Numbered from the stretch's first letter, positions 28,891 to 38,008 are shown. The stretch is 64,000 nt of DNA from Clostridium pasteurianum DSM 525 = ATCC 6013 (GCF_000807255.1 NZ_CP009268.1:1208384-1272383); one strand, 5' to 3'. Made by a program: numbers and translations. Notes: generated by a model from the sequence alone, not told the origin.

Positions 28891-29037
28891 TTAAAATCTA
28901 AGAAGTCCTATTCCAAGCATTACTAATATGGCGTTGGCAATTCCAGCGGCCACTTTATAAGCCATATCTTTTTTTGATTCTTTCTTTTGATTGTTTTCAT
29001 CTAATACATTATCCATAGCAGTATTTTTATTGTTCAT
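28891..29037 (-). CDS. Small single-helix membrane protein, 48 aa
   Basis: Too short for usual callers but convincing: TAGGAG lies before the ATG at 29037. The product has a charged N-terminal half (DENNQKKESKKDMAYK) and a C-terminal membrane helix (AAGIANAILVMLGIGLL). Function unknown. It shares the intergenic region with the permease at 29521 in divergent orientation. Confidence 0.6.
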   Translation of the reverse strand: MNNKNTAMDNVLDENNQKKESKKDMAYKVAAGIANAILVMLGIGLLRF

Positions 29038-29520
29038 CTTATTACAACTCCTAAGTAATTTCATATTTATTTTAAAATGAAAGTTTAAATTTAAATTGAT
29101 AATTTTTAACCATGATTATTAACAATATGTAAATTATATCTGCGAATATGAATTATACACAAATTTATAATATTTGTAAAGCTAATTGCCATATTTTAAA
29201 AAAATGTTTATAAATAGTACTGATTATGATAAATAATAAAATTTAATTCGTATACAATTATAATTATTTCAAAACAACTTCCTTTACTGGATAAATTTTT
29301 CTTATAGACTATATAAACATAGAGTTTTGAATAAATGATGGATTTATCAGTAATGAAAACACTTATTTTTTATAGGGAATTTTTTATGAGTTTTACATTA
29401 TAAATTTAAGTTAAAGTAATACTTGAAAAATTTACTTAATAGGCGTATTTTATATAAGTATACATTAATTTTTAATACATATAATAAACTTTATATTTAA
29501 AGTTAGTGGAGGTTAAGACC
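29038..29520. other. Divergent intergenic region, no gene seen
   Basis: About 480 bp, AT-rich, separating the 48-aa membrane protein from the permease. It must hold both promoters. I looked for a c-di-AMP (ydaO) riboswitch, common before KimA-type genes, and saw none of its conserved G/C-rich blocks. Confidence 0.4.
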
Positions 29521-31395
29521 ATGTTAAATAAATTTTTGGATTTATTAATCGGTAAGCCCTTGGCCAATGAACAGCGTGGTAATGAAAAATACAATGTGCC
29601 CTTTGGACTTGCAGTAATGGCCAGCGATGCAGTCTCCTCTGTGGCTTATGCAGCAGAAGAAATTTTAGGAGTACTAATAGTAGCAATAGGTTTGGCATCC
29701 TATCAATGGCTGGGATGGATTTCTCTTATGATTATAGGATTGCTTTTTATACTTACAATTTCGTATCTGCAAATTATAAAAGCTTATCCTCATGGTGGAG
29801 GAGCCTATGTAGTGGCAAAGGAAAATCTTGGAATCAAACCGGGACTAGTAGCAGCAGCTTCACTGCTTATTGACTATGTACTTACAGTGGCTGTTAGTGC
29901 CAGTGCAGGAATGGCAGCTATAGTATCTGCATTTCCAAGTCTTCAGAGTCATGAAGTAGAGCTGGTAGTGATTCTTATTATAGTACTTACTATACTTAAT
30001 TTAAGGGGAGTTGGTGAATCATCTAAAATATTCAGTATACCTACTTATTTATTCATAATTAGTATGCTGTTTATGATCGTATATGGATTAATAAGATATT
30101 CCCTGTATGGAGCACCAACTCCTATGTTAAATGTACAAGTAAAGGCAATGGGTGATATAAGTTTATATCTTGTTTTAAAGGCATTTTCATCAGGATGTTC
30201 AGCTTTAACAGGTCTTGAAGCTGTAAGTAATTCTGTGCCAAACTTTAAAGAGCCAAGTCAAAAAAATGCAACATTGGTTATGATTTTATTGACAGCTTTA
30301 ATTTTTCTTATATTTGGTGGTACTTCAATATTAGCAAGATTTTATCATGCTTATCCAGTTTCAACTGGTAGTCCAACAGTAGTATCACAAATTGCATTTG
30401 GTGTTTTTGGTAGAACATTTATGTTTTATGTGGTTCAAATTACTACAGCGATTATACTCTTAATGGCTTGCAATACAGCATTTACAGGATTCCCAATGCT
30501 CATGTATGTAATTGCAAAGAATCGTTTTGCACCAAGACAATTTACGGTAAGGGGTAAAAGACTAAGCTTTTCAAATGGTATAATAGCTTTATCTTTTGTT
30601 GCCTGTATACTGGTTGTTATTTTTAATGCAAATACTCATCACTTAGTACCTTTGTATGCCGTAGGAGTTTTTCTATCCTTTACATTAGCACAGACTGGAA
30701 TGGTAATACATTGGAAAAACAAAAAAGAAAGAGGTTGGAAAAAACGTGCAGCTATTAATGGATTCGGAGCTTTTGTTTCTGTAATAACTGCAATGATAAT
30801 AATATATGAAAAGTTTACTCAAGGTGCATGGATAGTTATTGTAATTATACCTATTCTTGTATTTATAATGCTTGCAATAGGAAAACATTATAAAAGCGTA
30901 GCAGATCATTTAAGTACATCTTGTGATGAATTGGGCAGTGCTGATATAGGTAAGGAATATAACCATATTGTTGTAGTACCATTACAAAGTCTGAATAAAG
31001 CTACACTAAATGCTCTTCAATATGCAAGAAGTCTTACTCCTAATGTAATAGCACTGAGTATTTATACTAATGAAGATGAATTAAAAGCATTACAGAATAA
31101 ATGGAAACAACTTGATACGGATATACTCTTAGTTACTAGATATTCTCCTTACAGGGCTATACTTACTCCGTTGCTTAAATATATTGATCTTATAGCAAAG
31201 TCAGCAGGAGAAGATGAGAAAATTACGTTATTGTTATCTCAATTTATAGTTAAAGAGTGGTGGGGAGGATTACTTCACAACCATACAAGTTTCCTGCTTA
31301 GAGAGACAATTCTCCACAATGAAAATATTGTAGTATCAACCTGTCCATATCATTTTCATGATAAGTATGATGAAGATTATAAGGACAAGAATTAA
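29521..31395 (+). CDS. APC-family permease, KimA-like potassium uptake candidate
   Basis: 624 aa with about twelve membrane helices followed by a cytosolic C-terminal domain of ~150 residues. The N-terminus follows KimA (YdaO) of Bacillus: FLDLLIGKPL, MASDAVSSVAYAAEEIL, YPHGGGAYVVAKENLG and SLLIDYVLTVAVSASAG. KimA imports K+ with protons and is inhibited by c-di-AMP through its C-terminal domain. An amino-acid substrate remains possible. ATG 29521 follows GTGGAGG; the upstream GTG at 29506 is part of that site. Confidence 0.85.
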   Translation: MLNKFLDLLIGKPLANEQRGNEKYNVPFGLAVMASDAVSSVAYAAEEILGVLIVAIGLASYQWLGWISLMIIGLLFILTISYLQIIKAYPHGGGAYVVAKENLGIKPGLVAAASLLIDYVLTVAVSASAGMAAIVSAFPSLQSHEVELVVILIIVLTILNLRGVGESSKIFSIPTYLFIISMLFMIVYGLIRYSLYGAPTPMLNVQVKAMGDISLYLVLKAFSSGCSALTGLEAVSNSVPNFKEPSQKNATLVMILLTALIFLIFGGTSILARFYHAYPVSTGSPTVVSQIAFGVFGRTFMFYVVQITTAIILLMACNTAFTGFPMLMYVIAKNRFAPRQFTVRGKRLSFSNGIIALSFVACILVVIFNANTHHLVPLYAVGVFLSFTLAQTGMVIHWKNKKERGWKKRAAINGFGAFVSVITAMIIIYEKFTQGAWIVIVIIPILVFIMLAIGKHYKSVADHLSTSCDELGSADIGKEYNHIVVVPLQSLNKATLNALQYARSLTPNVIALSIYTNEDELKALQNKWKQLDTDILLVTRYSPYRAILTPLLKYIDLIAKSAGEDEKITLLLSQFIVKEWWGGLLHNHTSFLLRETILHNENIVVSTCPYHFHDKYDEDYKDKN

Positions 31396-31419
31396 AATGT
31401 TTTGATTTTTATACTTTAA

Positions 31420-31658
31420 CCTGACTAACTTGGCGTAAGTCTCCCACGCACTCTGTAAAGCGATTCATACCAAATACAAAATAAATTTTGTTTTGTCTGC
31501 TTGCACTCTGTGAAAGCGATTCACACAAAATCAAAAAAAGATTTTGGTTCTCTGCTTTTCTTCAAGTGGGAGCTGGACGCCAAGTAAGCCATGCATTTGC
31601 AGTTCTAAAATTCAGATGGGGTAAAAGAATCCCCACCTGAATTAAGAACTTGCTTTAA
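31420..31658 (+). repeat. Dispersed repeat, copy C (239 bp)
   Basis: CCTGACTAACTTGGCG directly after TTTAA. Two variable units sit in the left hairpin loop, each with GCACTCTGT...AGCGATTCA and a CAAAAT/ATTTTG hairpin. The right end is slightly diverged (CTTGCTTTAA). Located 25 bp after the permease stop. Confidence 0.92.
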
Positions 31659-31698
31659 AGAATATTGTCAGTAGATTAATTGCTATTGCTGATGAATA

Positions 31699-31747
31699 GA
31701 GGATATCTTATAATGCCTAAAGGGTATGTAAGATATCCTCTTATTTA
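31699..31747 (+). terminator. Hairpin with T-rich tail
   Basis: A perfect 12-bp stem, GAGGATATCTTA with TAAGATATCCTC, then TTATTTAT. Probable terminator for the permease transcript. Confidence 0.65.
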
Positions 31748-31763
31748 TATAGTATTGTAAACG

Positions 31764-31862
31764 GAGTTCTAAGTATCTGTATTTTAGATACTTAGAACTC
31801 GTTATCTAGGGATGTAACAGCCGTTATCTCCCACTACGGATGATGGTCATCGGATAAAAATT
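31764..31862 (-). repeat. Structured intergenic element with TATCCGAT motif
   Basis: A perfect 15-bp hairpin (GAGTTCTAAGTATCT with its complement, 31764-31800) adjoins a block that, read on the minus strand, gives TTATCCGATGA...GTGGGAGATAACGGC. The same block order (TATCCGATAA, GTGGAGATAACAGC, then a hairpin) occurs on the plus strand at 47130-47245, suggesting a second repeat family or a structured RNA. From 31863 to 32050 nothing is visible. Confidence 0.4.
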
Positions 31863-32071
31863 TAGAAATCTTCATAATATCTACATAAGTTTTTTGTATA
31901 ATTACTATTATTTAATAATAAGTATACAAATGGATTTTACTTTTGAGAGTATATTATACTCTCTATAATTCTGAATACTTATTTAGCCAGCTAGTAATGT
32001 TAACTTATTTTAAAAGATAGTTTGTTACAGATACTAGTTATGGTATAACTATAAAAGAAAGGATGATATCT

Positions 32072-32605
32072 TTGAAGAAAATAATAATAGTAATCATGTC
32101 ACTAATGATGATTGCTGTAGTAAGTGCCTGCAGTTCAACTAAAAGTAGTACTAATAATTCTTCAGGACATGGAGAATCTATGACTTCTGTAGAGGATCTT
32201 AAAAAAGCCGAAAATCCTAAGTATCCTCTTGGAACAAATATAACTATAACTACTGATCATATGGAGGGAATGAAAGGAGCAGAGGGAACTGTTTCTGGTG
32301 TATATGATACAACAGTTTATGCTGTGGATTATACTCCTTCTGACGGTGGTAAAGAAGTAAAAGATCATAAATGGGTAATAAAAGAGGAATTAGAGGATAG
32401 TGAAAATAAAACTTATGTTGTAGGTGATGAAGTTACATTAAAAAATGGCCACATGAGCAGTATGGGAGGAAAAGGTGTAAAAGCGAAAATTGTTCAAGTA
32501 GTTGAAGGTCCAGTATATATGGTAGATTATAAACCTACAGATGGTAGTAAAGAGGTTAAAAATCATCAATGGGTAATTGAAAGTGAATTAGAAGCTGCTA
32601 AATAA
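32072..32605 (+). CDS. YdhK-family lipoprotein (two DUF1541 repeats)
   Basis: About 177 aa. Signal peptide with lipobox VSAC (AVVSACSS). Two tandem DUF1541 units follow, each YPLGTNITITTDHMEGM.../YVVGDEVTLKNGHMSSM... and ending DHKWVI or NHQWVI. Surface-anchored; function unknown, though Met/His-rich turns (DHMEGM, GHMSSM) suggest possible metal contact. TTG 32072 is preferred: AGAAAGG is nine bases upstream, whereas the ATG at 32063 touches that site. Confidence 0.85.
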   Translation: MKKIIIVIMSLMMIAVVSACSSTKSSTNNSSGHGESMTSVEDLKKAENPKYPLGTNITITTDHMEGMKGAEGTVSGVYDTTVYAVDYTPSDGGKEVKDHKWVIKEELEDSENKTYVVGDEVTLKNGHMSSMGGKGVKAKIVQVVEGPVYMVDYKPTDGSKEVKNHQWVIESELEAAK

Positions 32606-32655
32606 AAGTGTTGATCTAGAATCAAAGAATTCAAATGAATTAGGCATTGCGTAAT

Positions 32656-32700
32656 CACCAATTAGTTTGTATATAAAGCTAATTGGTGGTTATATTTTTA
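32656..32700 (+). terminator. Intrinsic terminator after ydhK-like gene
   Basis: A perfect 10-bp stem CACCAATTAG / CTAATTGGTG, followed by GTTATATTTTTA. Confidence 0.75.
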
Positions 32701-32806
32701 TTCAAAATTTTATACAATATGTAAAGTTAAAATAAATTTGTCTATCATAGGTACAGAATCTATTTAGGCATATGAAAATAAATAGTAAGTCAAAGATGCA
32801 ACGGAT

Positions 32807-32885
32807 ATTTTTAATCCTACAAGGAAACGGGTTCCGAGGATAGTGAGCTATCTGAGGGTTCCGTTGACGTAGTAGGATTAAAAAT
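32807..32885. other. Large multi-stem hairpin of unknown role
   Basis: A perfect 14-bp outer stem (ATTTTTAATCCTAC with GTAGGATTAAAAAT) encloses AACGG/CCGTT and GATAG-TGAG-CTATC stems in a G/C-rich core unlike the surroundings. It lies between the YdhK terminator and the convergent MerR gene. It could be a structured RNA, a terminator for the minus strand or a mobile palindrome. I could not match it to a known riboswitch. Confidence 0.45.
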
Positions 32886-32904
32886 AGACTAGCATACTGA
32901 CTAG

Positions 32905-33300
32905 TTATTTATTTGAATATGCCTTATATTCTTTGCATTTTATATATCCGCTATACCACTTTATTTTTTCCTCAATTTTTAAAAGGTGTTTTTGAAGTTC
33001 TTCAATTTCCTGCAGAATATGTTCTCTATGAGAAGTAAATATTTTCATACGATTTTCTAATGTTGTATCTCCTTTTGAACAGAGATCAAAGTATTTTTTT
33101 ATGTCTTTTATAGGCATACCAGTACTTCTTAGACAACATACCATTCCAAGTTCTTCTAAATCCGAGTCTGTAAAGTAACGAATTCCACGTTCTGTTTTAT
33201 GTGGAGATATAATACCTTCTTTTTCATAATAACGAAGTGTATGTGTTTCTAAATCAAATTTTTTAGCGGCTTCTGAAATACTGTAATTCATTGGATTCAT
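32905..33300 (-). CDS. MerR-family regulator of the divergent MATE pump
   Basis: 131 aa: MerR HTH (YSISEAAKKFDLETHTLRYYEKEG), wing GIRYFTDSDLEEL, then a dimerisation coiled coil (HREHILQEIEELQKHLLKIEEKI). Several Cys are present but no MerR metal loop is obvious. It is divergent from the MATE gene, whose promoter has the 19-bp spacer and centred dyad typical of MerR activation, so it most likely switches that pump in response to a small ligand. Confidence 0.9.
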   Translation of the reverse strand: MNPMNYSISEAAKKFDLETHTLRYYEKEGIISPHKTERGIRYFTDSDLEELGMVCCLRSTGMPIKDIKKYFDLCSKGDTTLENRMKIFTSHREHILQEIEELQKHLLKIEEKIKWYSGYIKCKEYKAYSNK

Positions 33301-33430
33301 CTCCTAAAATAAAGATACTATGAAGTAGATTCATATAAAGCTTACTTTGTGAAAAGAAAATTGTCAATACACTAAATATAAGAAAAATATCTATGGAATT
33401 GTAAATGGTTACAAAAATTCAAAAAAGCTA

Positions 33431-33461
33431 TTGACTTAAAGTCCGCTTTAAGTATTAATAT
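33431..33461 (+). promoter_or_regulatory. MerR-type promoter of the MATE gene
   Basis: TTGACT at 33431-33436 and TAATAT at 33456-33461 are 19 bp apart. A perfect dyad, ACTTAAAG-TCCG-CTTTAAGT (33434-33453), lies in the spacer. Over-long spacers with a central dyad are the signature of MerR-activated promoters. Confidence 0.8.
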
Positions 33462-33559
33462 ATGATTTGTGTGCCAATACATAATTTAGTTTTGTATAGG
33501 TATCATCAATCATATGTTTTATAATGCAAGAATTTTTTGTATAAGGAAGGTAATTTTTT

Positions 33560-34918
33560 ATGACAAGAGATATAACCACTGGGAATCCAGCTAAAATCAT
33601 TATTCTTTTTACAATTCCATTGATTATTGGGAATCTTTTTCAACAGTTTTACAGTATAGCAGATACTTTGATTGTTGGACGTATACTTGGAATAAATGCT
33701 CTGGCAGCGGTAGGGTGTACGGCAAGTATTATGTTTCTAATTATAGGATTTGCTCAGGGACTTACTGCAGGATTTTCTATAATTACTGCTCAGCGTTTTG
33801 GAGCTAAGGATGAACAGGGAGTTAGGCAAAGTTATGTAGCAAGTATTATACTAAGCCTCTTAATCACAGTAGTGCTAACAATTATAAGTGTTGTATTAGC
33901 ACGACCAATTTTAAATATAATGAATACCCCAAAAGAAATTATAAAAGAAGCCTATGATTTTATTATTATAATTTATTGGGGTATTATAACAGCTATGATG
34001 TTTAACTTATTTTCTAATGTTATAAGGGCATTAGGTGATAGCCGTACACCCTTAATAATTTTGATTATTACTTCTATTTTAAACATAGTATTAGACTTTG
34101 TATTAATTTTACATTTTTCTCTAGGGGTTTCTGGAGCAGCTTTTGCTACTACAATATCTCAGGGAGTATCCGCTGTATTATGTATCGTTTATATTGCTAA
34201 AAAGGTACCAATTTTAAAGCTGCATAAAGAGGATTGGCACATAACAAAAGAGGTGCTGTTAGAACATTTAAGAATAGGTCTTCCTATGGGATTTCAGGCT
34301 TCTATTATCGCTATAGGTGCTATTATTATTCAATTTGCTCTTAATGATTTAGGTGCTTTGCCTGTGGCTGCATATACAGCAGCACAAAAGATTGATGCTG
34401 TTGCCGTTCAGCCAATGTTATGTTTTGGAATTACTATGGGAACTTATGTAGCACAAAACTATGGAGCCAATAATATTGATAGAATTCGTATTGGTATAAG
34501 AAAATGCAATATGATGTCTATAACTATCAGTATTATTGTTGGAGCAACAAATATTTTAGCTGGATCATGGCTGATCAAGTTATTTGTAGGGAATGGTCAG
34601 AATGAAGTGGTTTCTCTTGCACAGACATATTTAAACGTCAATGGCGTCACTTATTTTCTGCTGGCAATGTTATTTGTTTATAGGTATAGTCTTCAAGGCT
34701 TAGGACAGAGTTTTGTACCAACAATAGCAGGCATTATGGAGCTTGTGATGAGAATGTTTGCTGCTATTATTTTATCAAAAAATTTAGAATTTTTTGGTGT
34801 TTGTCTTGCTAATCCACTGGCCTGGATTGGTTCTTGTGTACCTTTAATGATTGCTTACTATGTAACTATGAAAAAACTGAATAGAATTAGTGAGACTGTC
34901 TTTGTATCCGAGAAATAA
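33560..34918 (+). CDS. MATE-family efflux transporter
   Basis: 452 aa, twelve hydrophobic helices. N-terminal GNPAKIIILFTIPLIIGNLFQQFYSIADTLIVG block and the repeated half (LPMGFQASIIAIGAIIIQ) are characteristic of NorM/DinF-like MATE exporters that expel cationic drugs using Na+ or H+. AAGGAAGG precedes the ATG. Monocistronic behind the MerR-type promoter. Confidence 0.93.
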   Translation: MTRDITTGNPAKIIILFTIPLIIGNLFQQFYSIADTLIVGRILGINALAAVGCTASIMFLIIGFAQGLTAGFSIITAQRFGAKDEQGVRQSYVASIILSLLITVVLTIISVVLARPILNIMNTPKEIIKEAYDFIIIIYWGIITAMMFNLFSNVIRALGDSRTPLIILIITSILNIVLDFVLILHFSLGVSGAAFATTISQGVSAVLCIVYIAKKVPILKLHKEDWHITKEVLLEHLRIGLPMGFQASIIAIGAIIIQFALNDLGALPVAAYTAAQKIDAVAVQPMLCFGITMGTYVAQNYGANNIDRIRIGIRKCNMMSITISIIVGATNILAGSWLIKLFVGNGQNEVVSLAQTYLNVNGVTYFLLAMLFVYRYSLQGLGQSFVPTIAGIMELVMRMFAAIILSKNLEFFGVCLANPLAWIGSCVPLMIAYYVTMKKLNRISETVFVSEK

Positions 34919-35068
34919 TTCGTTGAAAATTTTAATATAATTACAGCTGATAGTTGATGAGAGTATATTGACAATACTGTAAGAATGTAATAATATTACC
35001 ATATTAATTATATTTAAATACTATAAAACGATTTAAGACATATTACTGGTTTACCAGAAAACTGGAGG

Positions 35069-35109
35069 CTGGATATCTATTGATTATCAACAGATATCCA
35101 GTTGTTTTT
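35069..35109 (+). terminator. Intrinsic terminator after MATE gene
   Basis: Stem CTGGATATCT / AGATATCCAG, followed by TTGTTTTTA. Confidence 0.8.
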
Positions 35110-35161
35110 ATATTATATATATTCTATAGCTAAATATAAACTGTAAAGGAGTGTATCTCTA

Positions 35162-36208
35162 TTGAAAAGATTAAAATTTAAAAGTTATTTTTATGCTATA
35201 GTTATTTCTTTAGTAATTGTACTTTTATTACTTGGAAGTAAGTTTATAAAATCCCAGGGTAAAATAGCTCTTAGATCAAATAGTACAATTATATTTAAAG
35301 GTGAAGAAGCAAAATCAAATAGCAGCATTAATTCTCAAAAACTAAAAGCTGAGTCTATAAAAAATCTATATAAAGATGGAAGATACACAGGTACATCAGC
35401 GGGTTATAAAGATAATTTTATTCTAGATGTAACAGTTAAAGATAATAAGGTTACTGACATAAATATTATAAGTTACGAAGATGGAATAGAATATGTAAAA
35501 CAAGCTGCTATACCAATAAGTGACAAAATAATATCAGCCCAGAGTACTGATGTAGATACAGTATCTGGTGCTACTACTACAAGTAATGGAGTTAAAGCAG
35601 CAGTTAAGAATGCACTGCTAAAGGCAACTTATAAAGATGGAACTTATAATGGTAAAGGAATTGAATATACCACAAATAAATTTGTAAATGTCAATGTAAT
35701 AATTAAAAAAGGAAAAATAGATAAATTAGATTTAATATCTCAGGATGAAATACCTGAATTTGATAAAGCATGGACAAATGTTACCAATAAAATAATTAAA
35801 AGTCAATCTACAATGGTAGATGCAGTAACTGGGGCAACCTATGCAAGTAATGGAATAATTAATGCAGTGTACAATGGTATATCAAAGGCAGAAACCTTGG
35901 GGGCTGTGAGTACATATCCATCAAAAGATCAGATTATACCTCCTTTTAAGGACGGAAAATATGTGGGGAAAGATAAGGAAGGGAATCCCGTAGTTGAAGT
36001 AACTGTAAAGAATAATAAAATAGAAAAGCTTGATTTAAAAATTAATGATGAAAATTCAGAATATCTAAAAAAGGCAGGTAACAGTATAGCAGATGAAATT
36101 GTAAAAAAACAATTGGCAGAAGTAGATGCAGTATCAGGAGCAACCAAGTCCAGTAATGAATTGATAATTGCAGTTAAGGATGCATTGAGGAATGCAAAGG
36201 ATTGGTAG
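35162..36208 (+). CDS. Membrane-anchored protein with three FMN-binding repeats
   Basis: 348 aa: one N-terminal helix (residues 9-26), a ~40-residue linker, then three FMN_bind repeats with acceptor motifs SGAT (T138), TGAT (T226) and SGAT (T328). The repeats match repeats 5, 6 and 7 of the 1184-aa protein in order, including the linker STYPSK, so it arose by duplication of that segment or the reverse. Here the repeat-5 equivalent keeps its Thr. TTG 35162 follows AAAGGAGTG. Located 12 kb from apbE without redox neighbours; it still depends on ApbE for covalent flavin. No Fur box was seen upstream. Confidence 0.88.
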   Translation: MKRLKFKSYFYAIVISLVIVLLLLGSKFIKSQGKIALRSNSTIIFKGEEAKSNSSINSQKLKAESIKNLYKDGRYTGTSAGYKDNFILDVTVKDNKVTDINIISYEDGIEYVKQAAIPISDKIISAQSTDVDTVSGATTTSNGVKAAVKNALLKATYKDGTYNGKGIEYTTNKFVNVNVIIKKGKIDKLDLISQDEIPEFDKAWTNVTNKIIKSQSTMVDAVTGATYASNGIINAVYNGISKAETLGAVSTYPSKDQIIPPFKDGKYVGKDKEGNPVVEVTVKNNKIEKLDLKINDENSEYLKKAGNSIADEIVKKQLAEVDAVSGATKSSNELIIAVKDALRNAKDW

Positions 36209-36227
36209 AATTTATAGGAGGATAGCA

Positions 36228-36692
36228 ATGGATATTACACTTACAAAGGCAAATTTAAAGGATGCTGAAAATATACACAAAATGCAAGTGAAAGCATTTA
36301 TTCCATTATTAAAAAAATATCAAGACTTTGAAACTAATCCTGCCAATGAAAGTATTGATAAAATAATAGAAAGGCTAAATCAACCTTATACAGATTACTA
36401 TTATATAAATTTAGCAGATAAGATTGTTGGAGCCATTAGAATTGTCTCATTGAAAGATAATGTCTATAGAGTTAGTCCAATATTTGTGTTGCCAGAATAT
36501 CAAAATAAAGGAATAGCACAGAAGACCTTAAAAACTATTGAATTTATCTATAAAAACGCAAGCAGATGGAAACTTGAAACTATTTTACAAGAAAAAAGTA
36601 ATTGTTATTTATATGAAAAATTAGGCTATAAAAAAATTGGAAAAACACAATTAGTAAATGATAAATTAACTTTAGTGTTTTATGAAAAGTGA
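36228..36692 (+). CDS. GNAT-family N-acetyltransferase
   Basis: 154 aa from ATG 36228, which follows AGGAGG at the right distance; the longer frame overlaps the FMN-binding gene. Acetyl-CoA motif A is FVLPEYQNKGIAQKTL, and the C-terminal YEKLGYKKIG strand is present. Substrate unknown. A fragment of an HD-domain gene begins at its stop codon, showing recombination at this end. Confidence 0.85.
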   Translation: MDITLTKANLKDAENIHKMQVKAFIPLLKKYQDFETNPANESIDKIIERLNQPYTDYYYINLADKIVGAIRIVSLKDNVYRVSPIFVLPEYQNKGIAQKTLKTIEFIYKNASRWKLETILQEKSNCYLYEKLGYKKIGKTQLVNDKLTLVFYEK

Positions 36693-36807
36693 AAAAATTC
36701 CTAATAAACTCTATACAGTAAAAGCAAAAGAAATTGCACAAAGGAGAATTGAATTTATGGAAGAATATTTTAATAGATTAAAATCAGAAGTAGAGGGTAT
36801 TGAATAA
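36691..36807 (+). pseudogene. Duplicated 3' end of the HD-domain gene
   Basis: Encodes KIPNKLYTVKAKEIAQRR and continues to RLKSEVEGIE followed by a stop. This is nearly identical to the last 37 codons of the HD gene ending at 42192. It has no start and abuts the GNAT stop, so it is a leftover of a rearrangement. Confidence 0.85.
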
Positions 36808-36834
36808 ATTTGATGTTTAATGGAGTGAAGTAAA

Positions 36835-37293
36835 ATGATTATAAGGAAAGCAACAGAGGCTGATACAGAATCTCTTGTGAAATTAAGAATTAGACAACTT
36901 ATTGATGAGGGATATTCTCTCAAAAATGAAAATAAGGAAATGATTTTTAATGAGATAAAAAGTTATTTTCAACAAAATATCAAAACAGATCGTTATATTT
37001 CTTGGATAGCAATTGCCGAAGAAAAAATAGTTGCCACAAGTGGATTATGCTTTTTCCGATTACCTCCTTCCTTCGGTAATCCATCAGGAAAAATTGCTTA
37101 CCTTACGTCTATATATACTGTGCCAGCTTATCGAAAAAGAGGGTTGGCAACAAATCTCATTCAGAGGATGATAGTAATATCAAAGGAACAGGGATATACA
37201 GTTATTAGACTTCATGCCTCTGAAGCAGGAAAATCATTATATGTAAAGCTTGGATTTAGAGACATAGAAAATGATATGATTTTAAAAATTTAA
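36835..37293 (+). CDS. GNAT-family N-acetyltransferase
   Basis: 152 aa. Motif A YTVPAYRKRGLATNLIQRM and the C-terminal SLYVKLGFRD block are intact. GGAGTG lies before the ATG. Dispersed repeat copy D starts directly after its TAA stop, the stop being part of the TTTAA target. A fragment of a close relative of its 5' end is found at 45340. Confidence 0.88.
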   Translation: MIIRKATEADTESLVKLRIRQLIDEGYSLKNENKEMIFNEIKSYFQQNIKTDRYISWIAIAEEKIVATSGLCFFRLPPSFGNPSGKIAYLTSIYTVPAYRKRGLATNLIQRMIVISKEQGYTVIRLHASEAGKSLYVKLGFRDIENDMILKI

Positions 37294-37427
37294 CCTGACT
37301 AACTTGGCGTAAGTCTCCCACGCACTCTGTGAAAGTGGGAGACTTACGCCAAGCAAGCCGTGCATTTGCAGTTCTAAAATTAAGATGTGGTAAAAGAATC
37401 CCCACCTGAATTAAGAACTTGCTTCAA
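37294..37427 (+). repeat. Dispersed repeat, copy D (134 bp)
   Basis: CCTGACTAACTTGGCG directly after TTTAA (which contains the upstream GNAT stop), ending CTTGCTTCAA. Has only a stub of the variable unit (GCACTCTGTGAAAG), so the left hairpin is compact. Confidence 0.92.
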
Positions 37428-37503
37428 TAAAATTTATTTGATAGACAATTATGAGGTATTGGGAAATATTAATAATTTATATAGTACAGGGAGGAGCTAC
37501 TCT

Positions 37504-38008
37504 ATGAGTGAAATAATTGATTTGCTTGATGATAAACTAAAACAATATAATCTAACATTTACAAAGAAGCCGATACTAATTGGTGGAATGGCAATGGAAT
37601 ATTACGGAATGCGTAAATCAGGAAAAGATATTGATTTAGTCATCTGTAATGAAGATTATCAGCTACTTGCAAATACAATGCCTGAAAAGAGAAAGGATAT
37701 ATATGGGGATCTGGGTGTAGTGATTGGCCCCTTTGAAATATGGAGAAGCATTGCACTCTTGGACTATAATTTTTATAAAAAGGATGCAATTGATGTAGAA
37801 TTTGCATTTGTAGTTTCATTTAGATAGATTGTTATTTATGCGAGTTATTGCTATGCAAGTTGAAAAATATAAGAATGATTTGGAGCTGATGAAAGAATAT
37901 TACTATAAAAATTTTAGTAATCAAGATTTTTTAAATGAAGCTGAGAAACATAAATCATCATATGAAAAAAATAATGGCATAGTATTCAGTGGGGAATATG
38001 ATTTGTAA
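37504..38008 (+). pseudogene. Minimal nucleotidyltransferase, frameshifted
   Basis: Nucleotidyltransferase-fold protein with GGMAMEYYGMR and KDIDLVI (the catalytic GG...DxD pattern). The first frame stops at 37827 after FVVSFR. Removing one base near 37822 gives SFDRLLFMRVIAMQVEKY and continues to a stop at 38008, a plausible full C-terminus. A one-base insertion is the simplest explanation. ATG 37504 follows GGGAGGAG by seven bases. Could relate to AbiEii-type or DUF-NTase toxins; no antitoxin is adjacent. Confidence 0.65.

Noticed and set aside
29038-29520. c-di-AMP riboswitch before the KimA-like gene
   Set aside because: Expected from family knowledge, but no conserved riboswitch blocks were visible.
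37387-37503. Upstream start for the nucleotidyltransferase
   Set aside because: The first codons come from repeat copy D; ATG 37504 has a correctly spaced GGGAGGAG.
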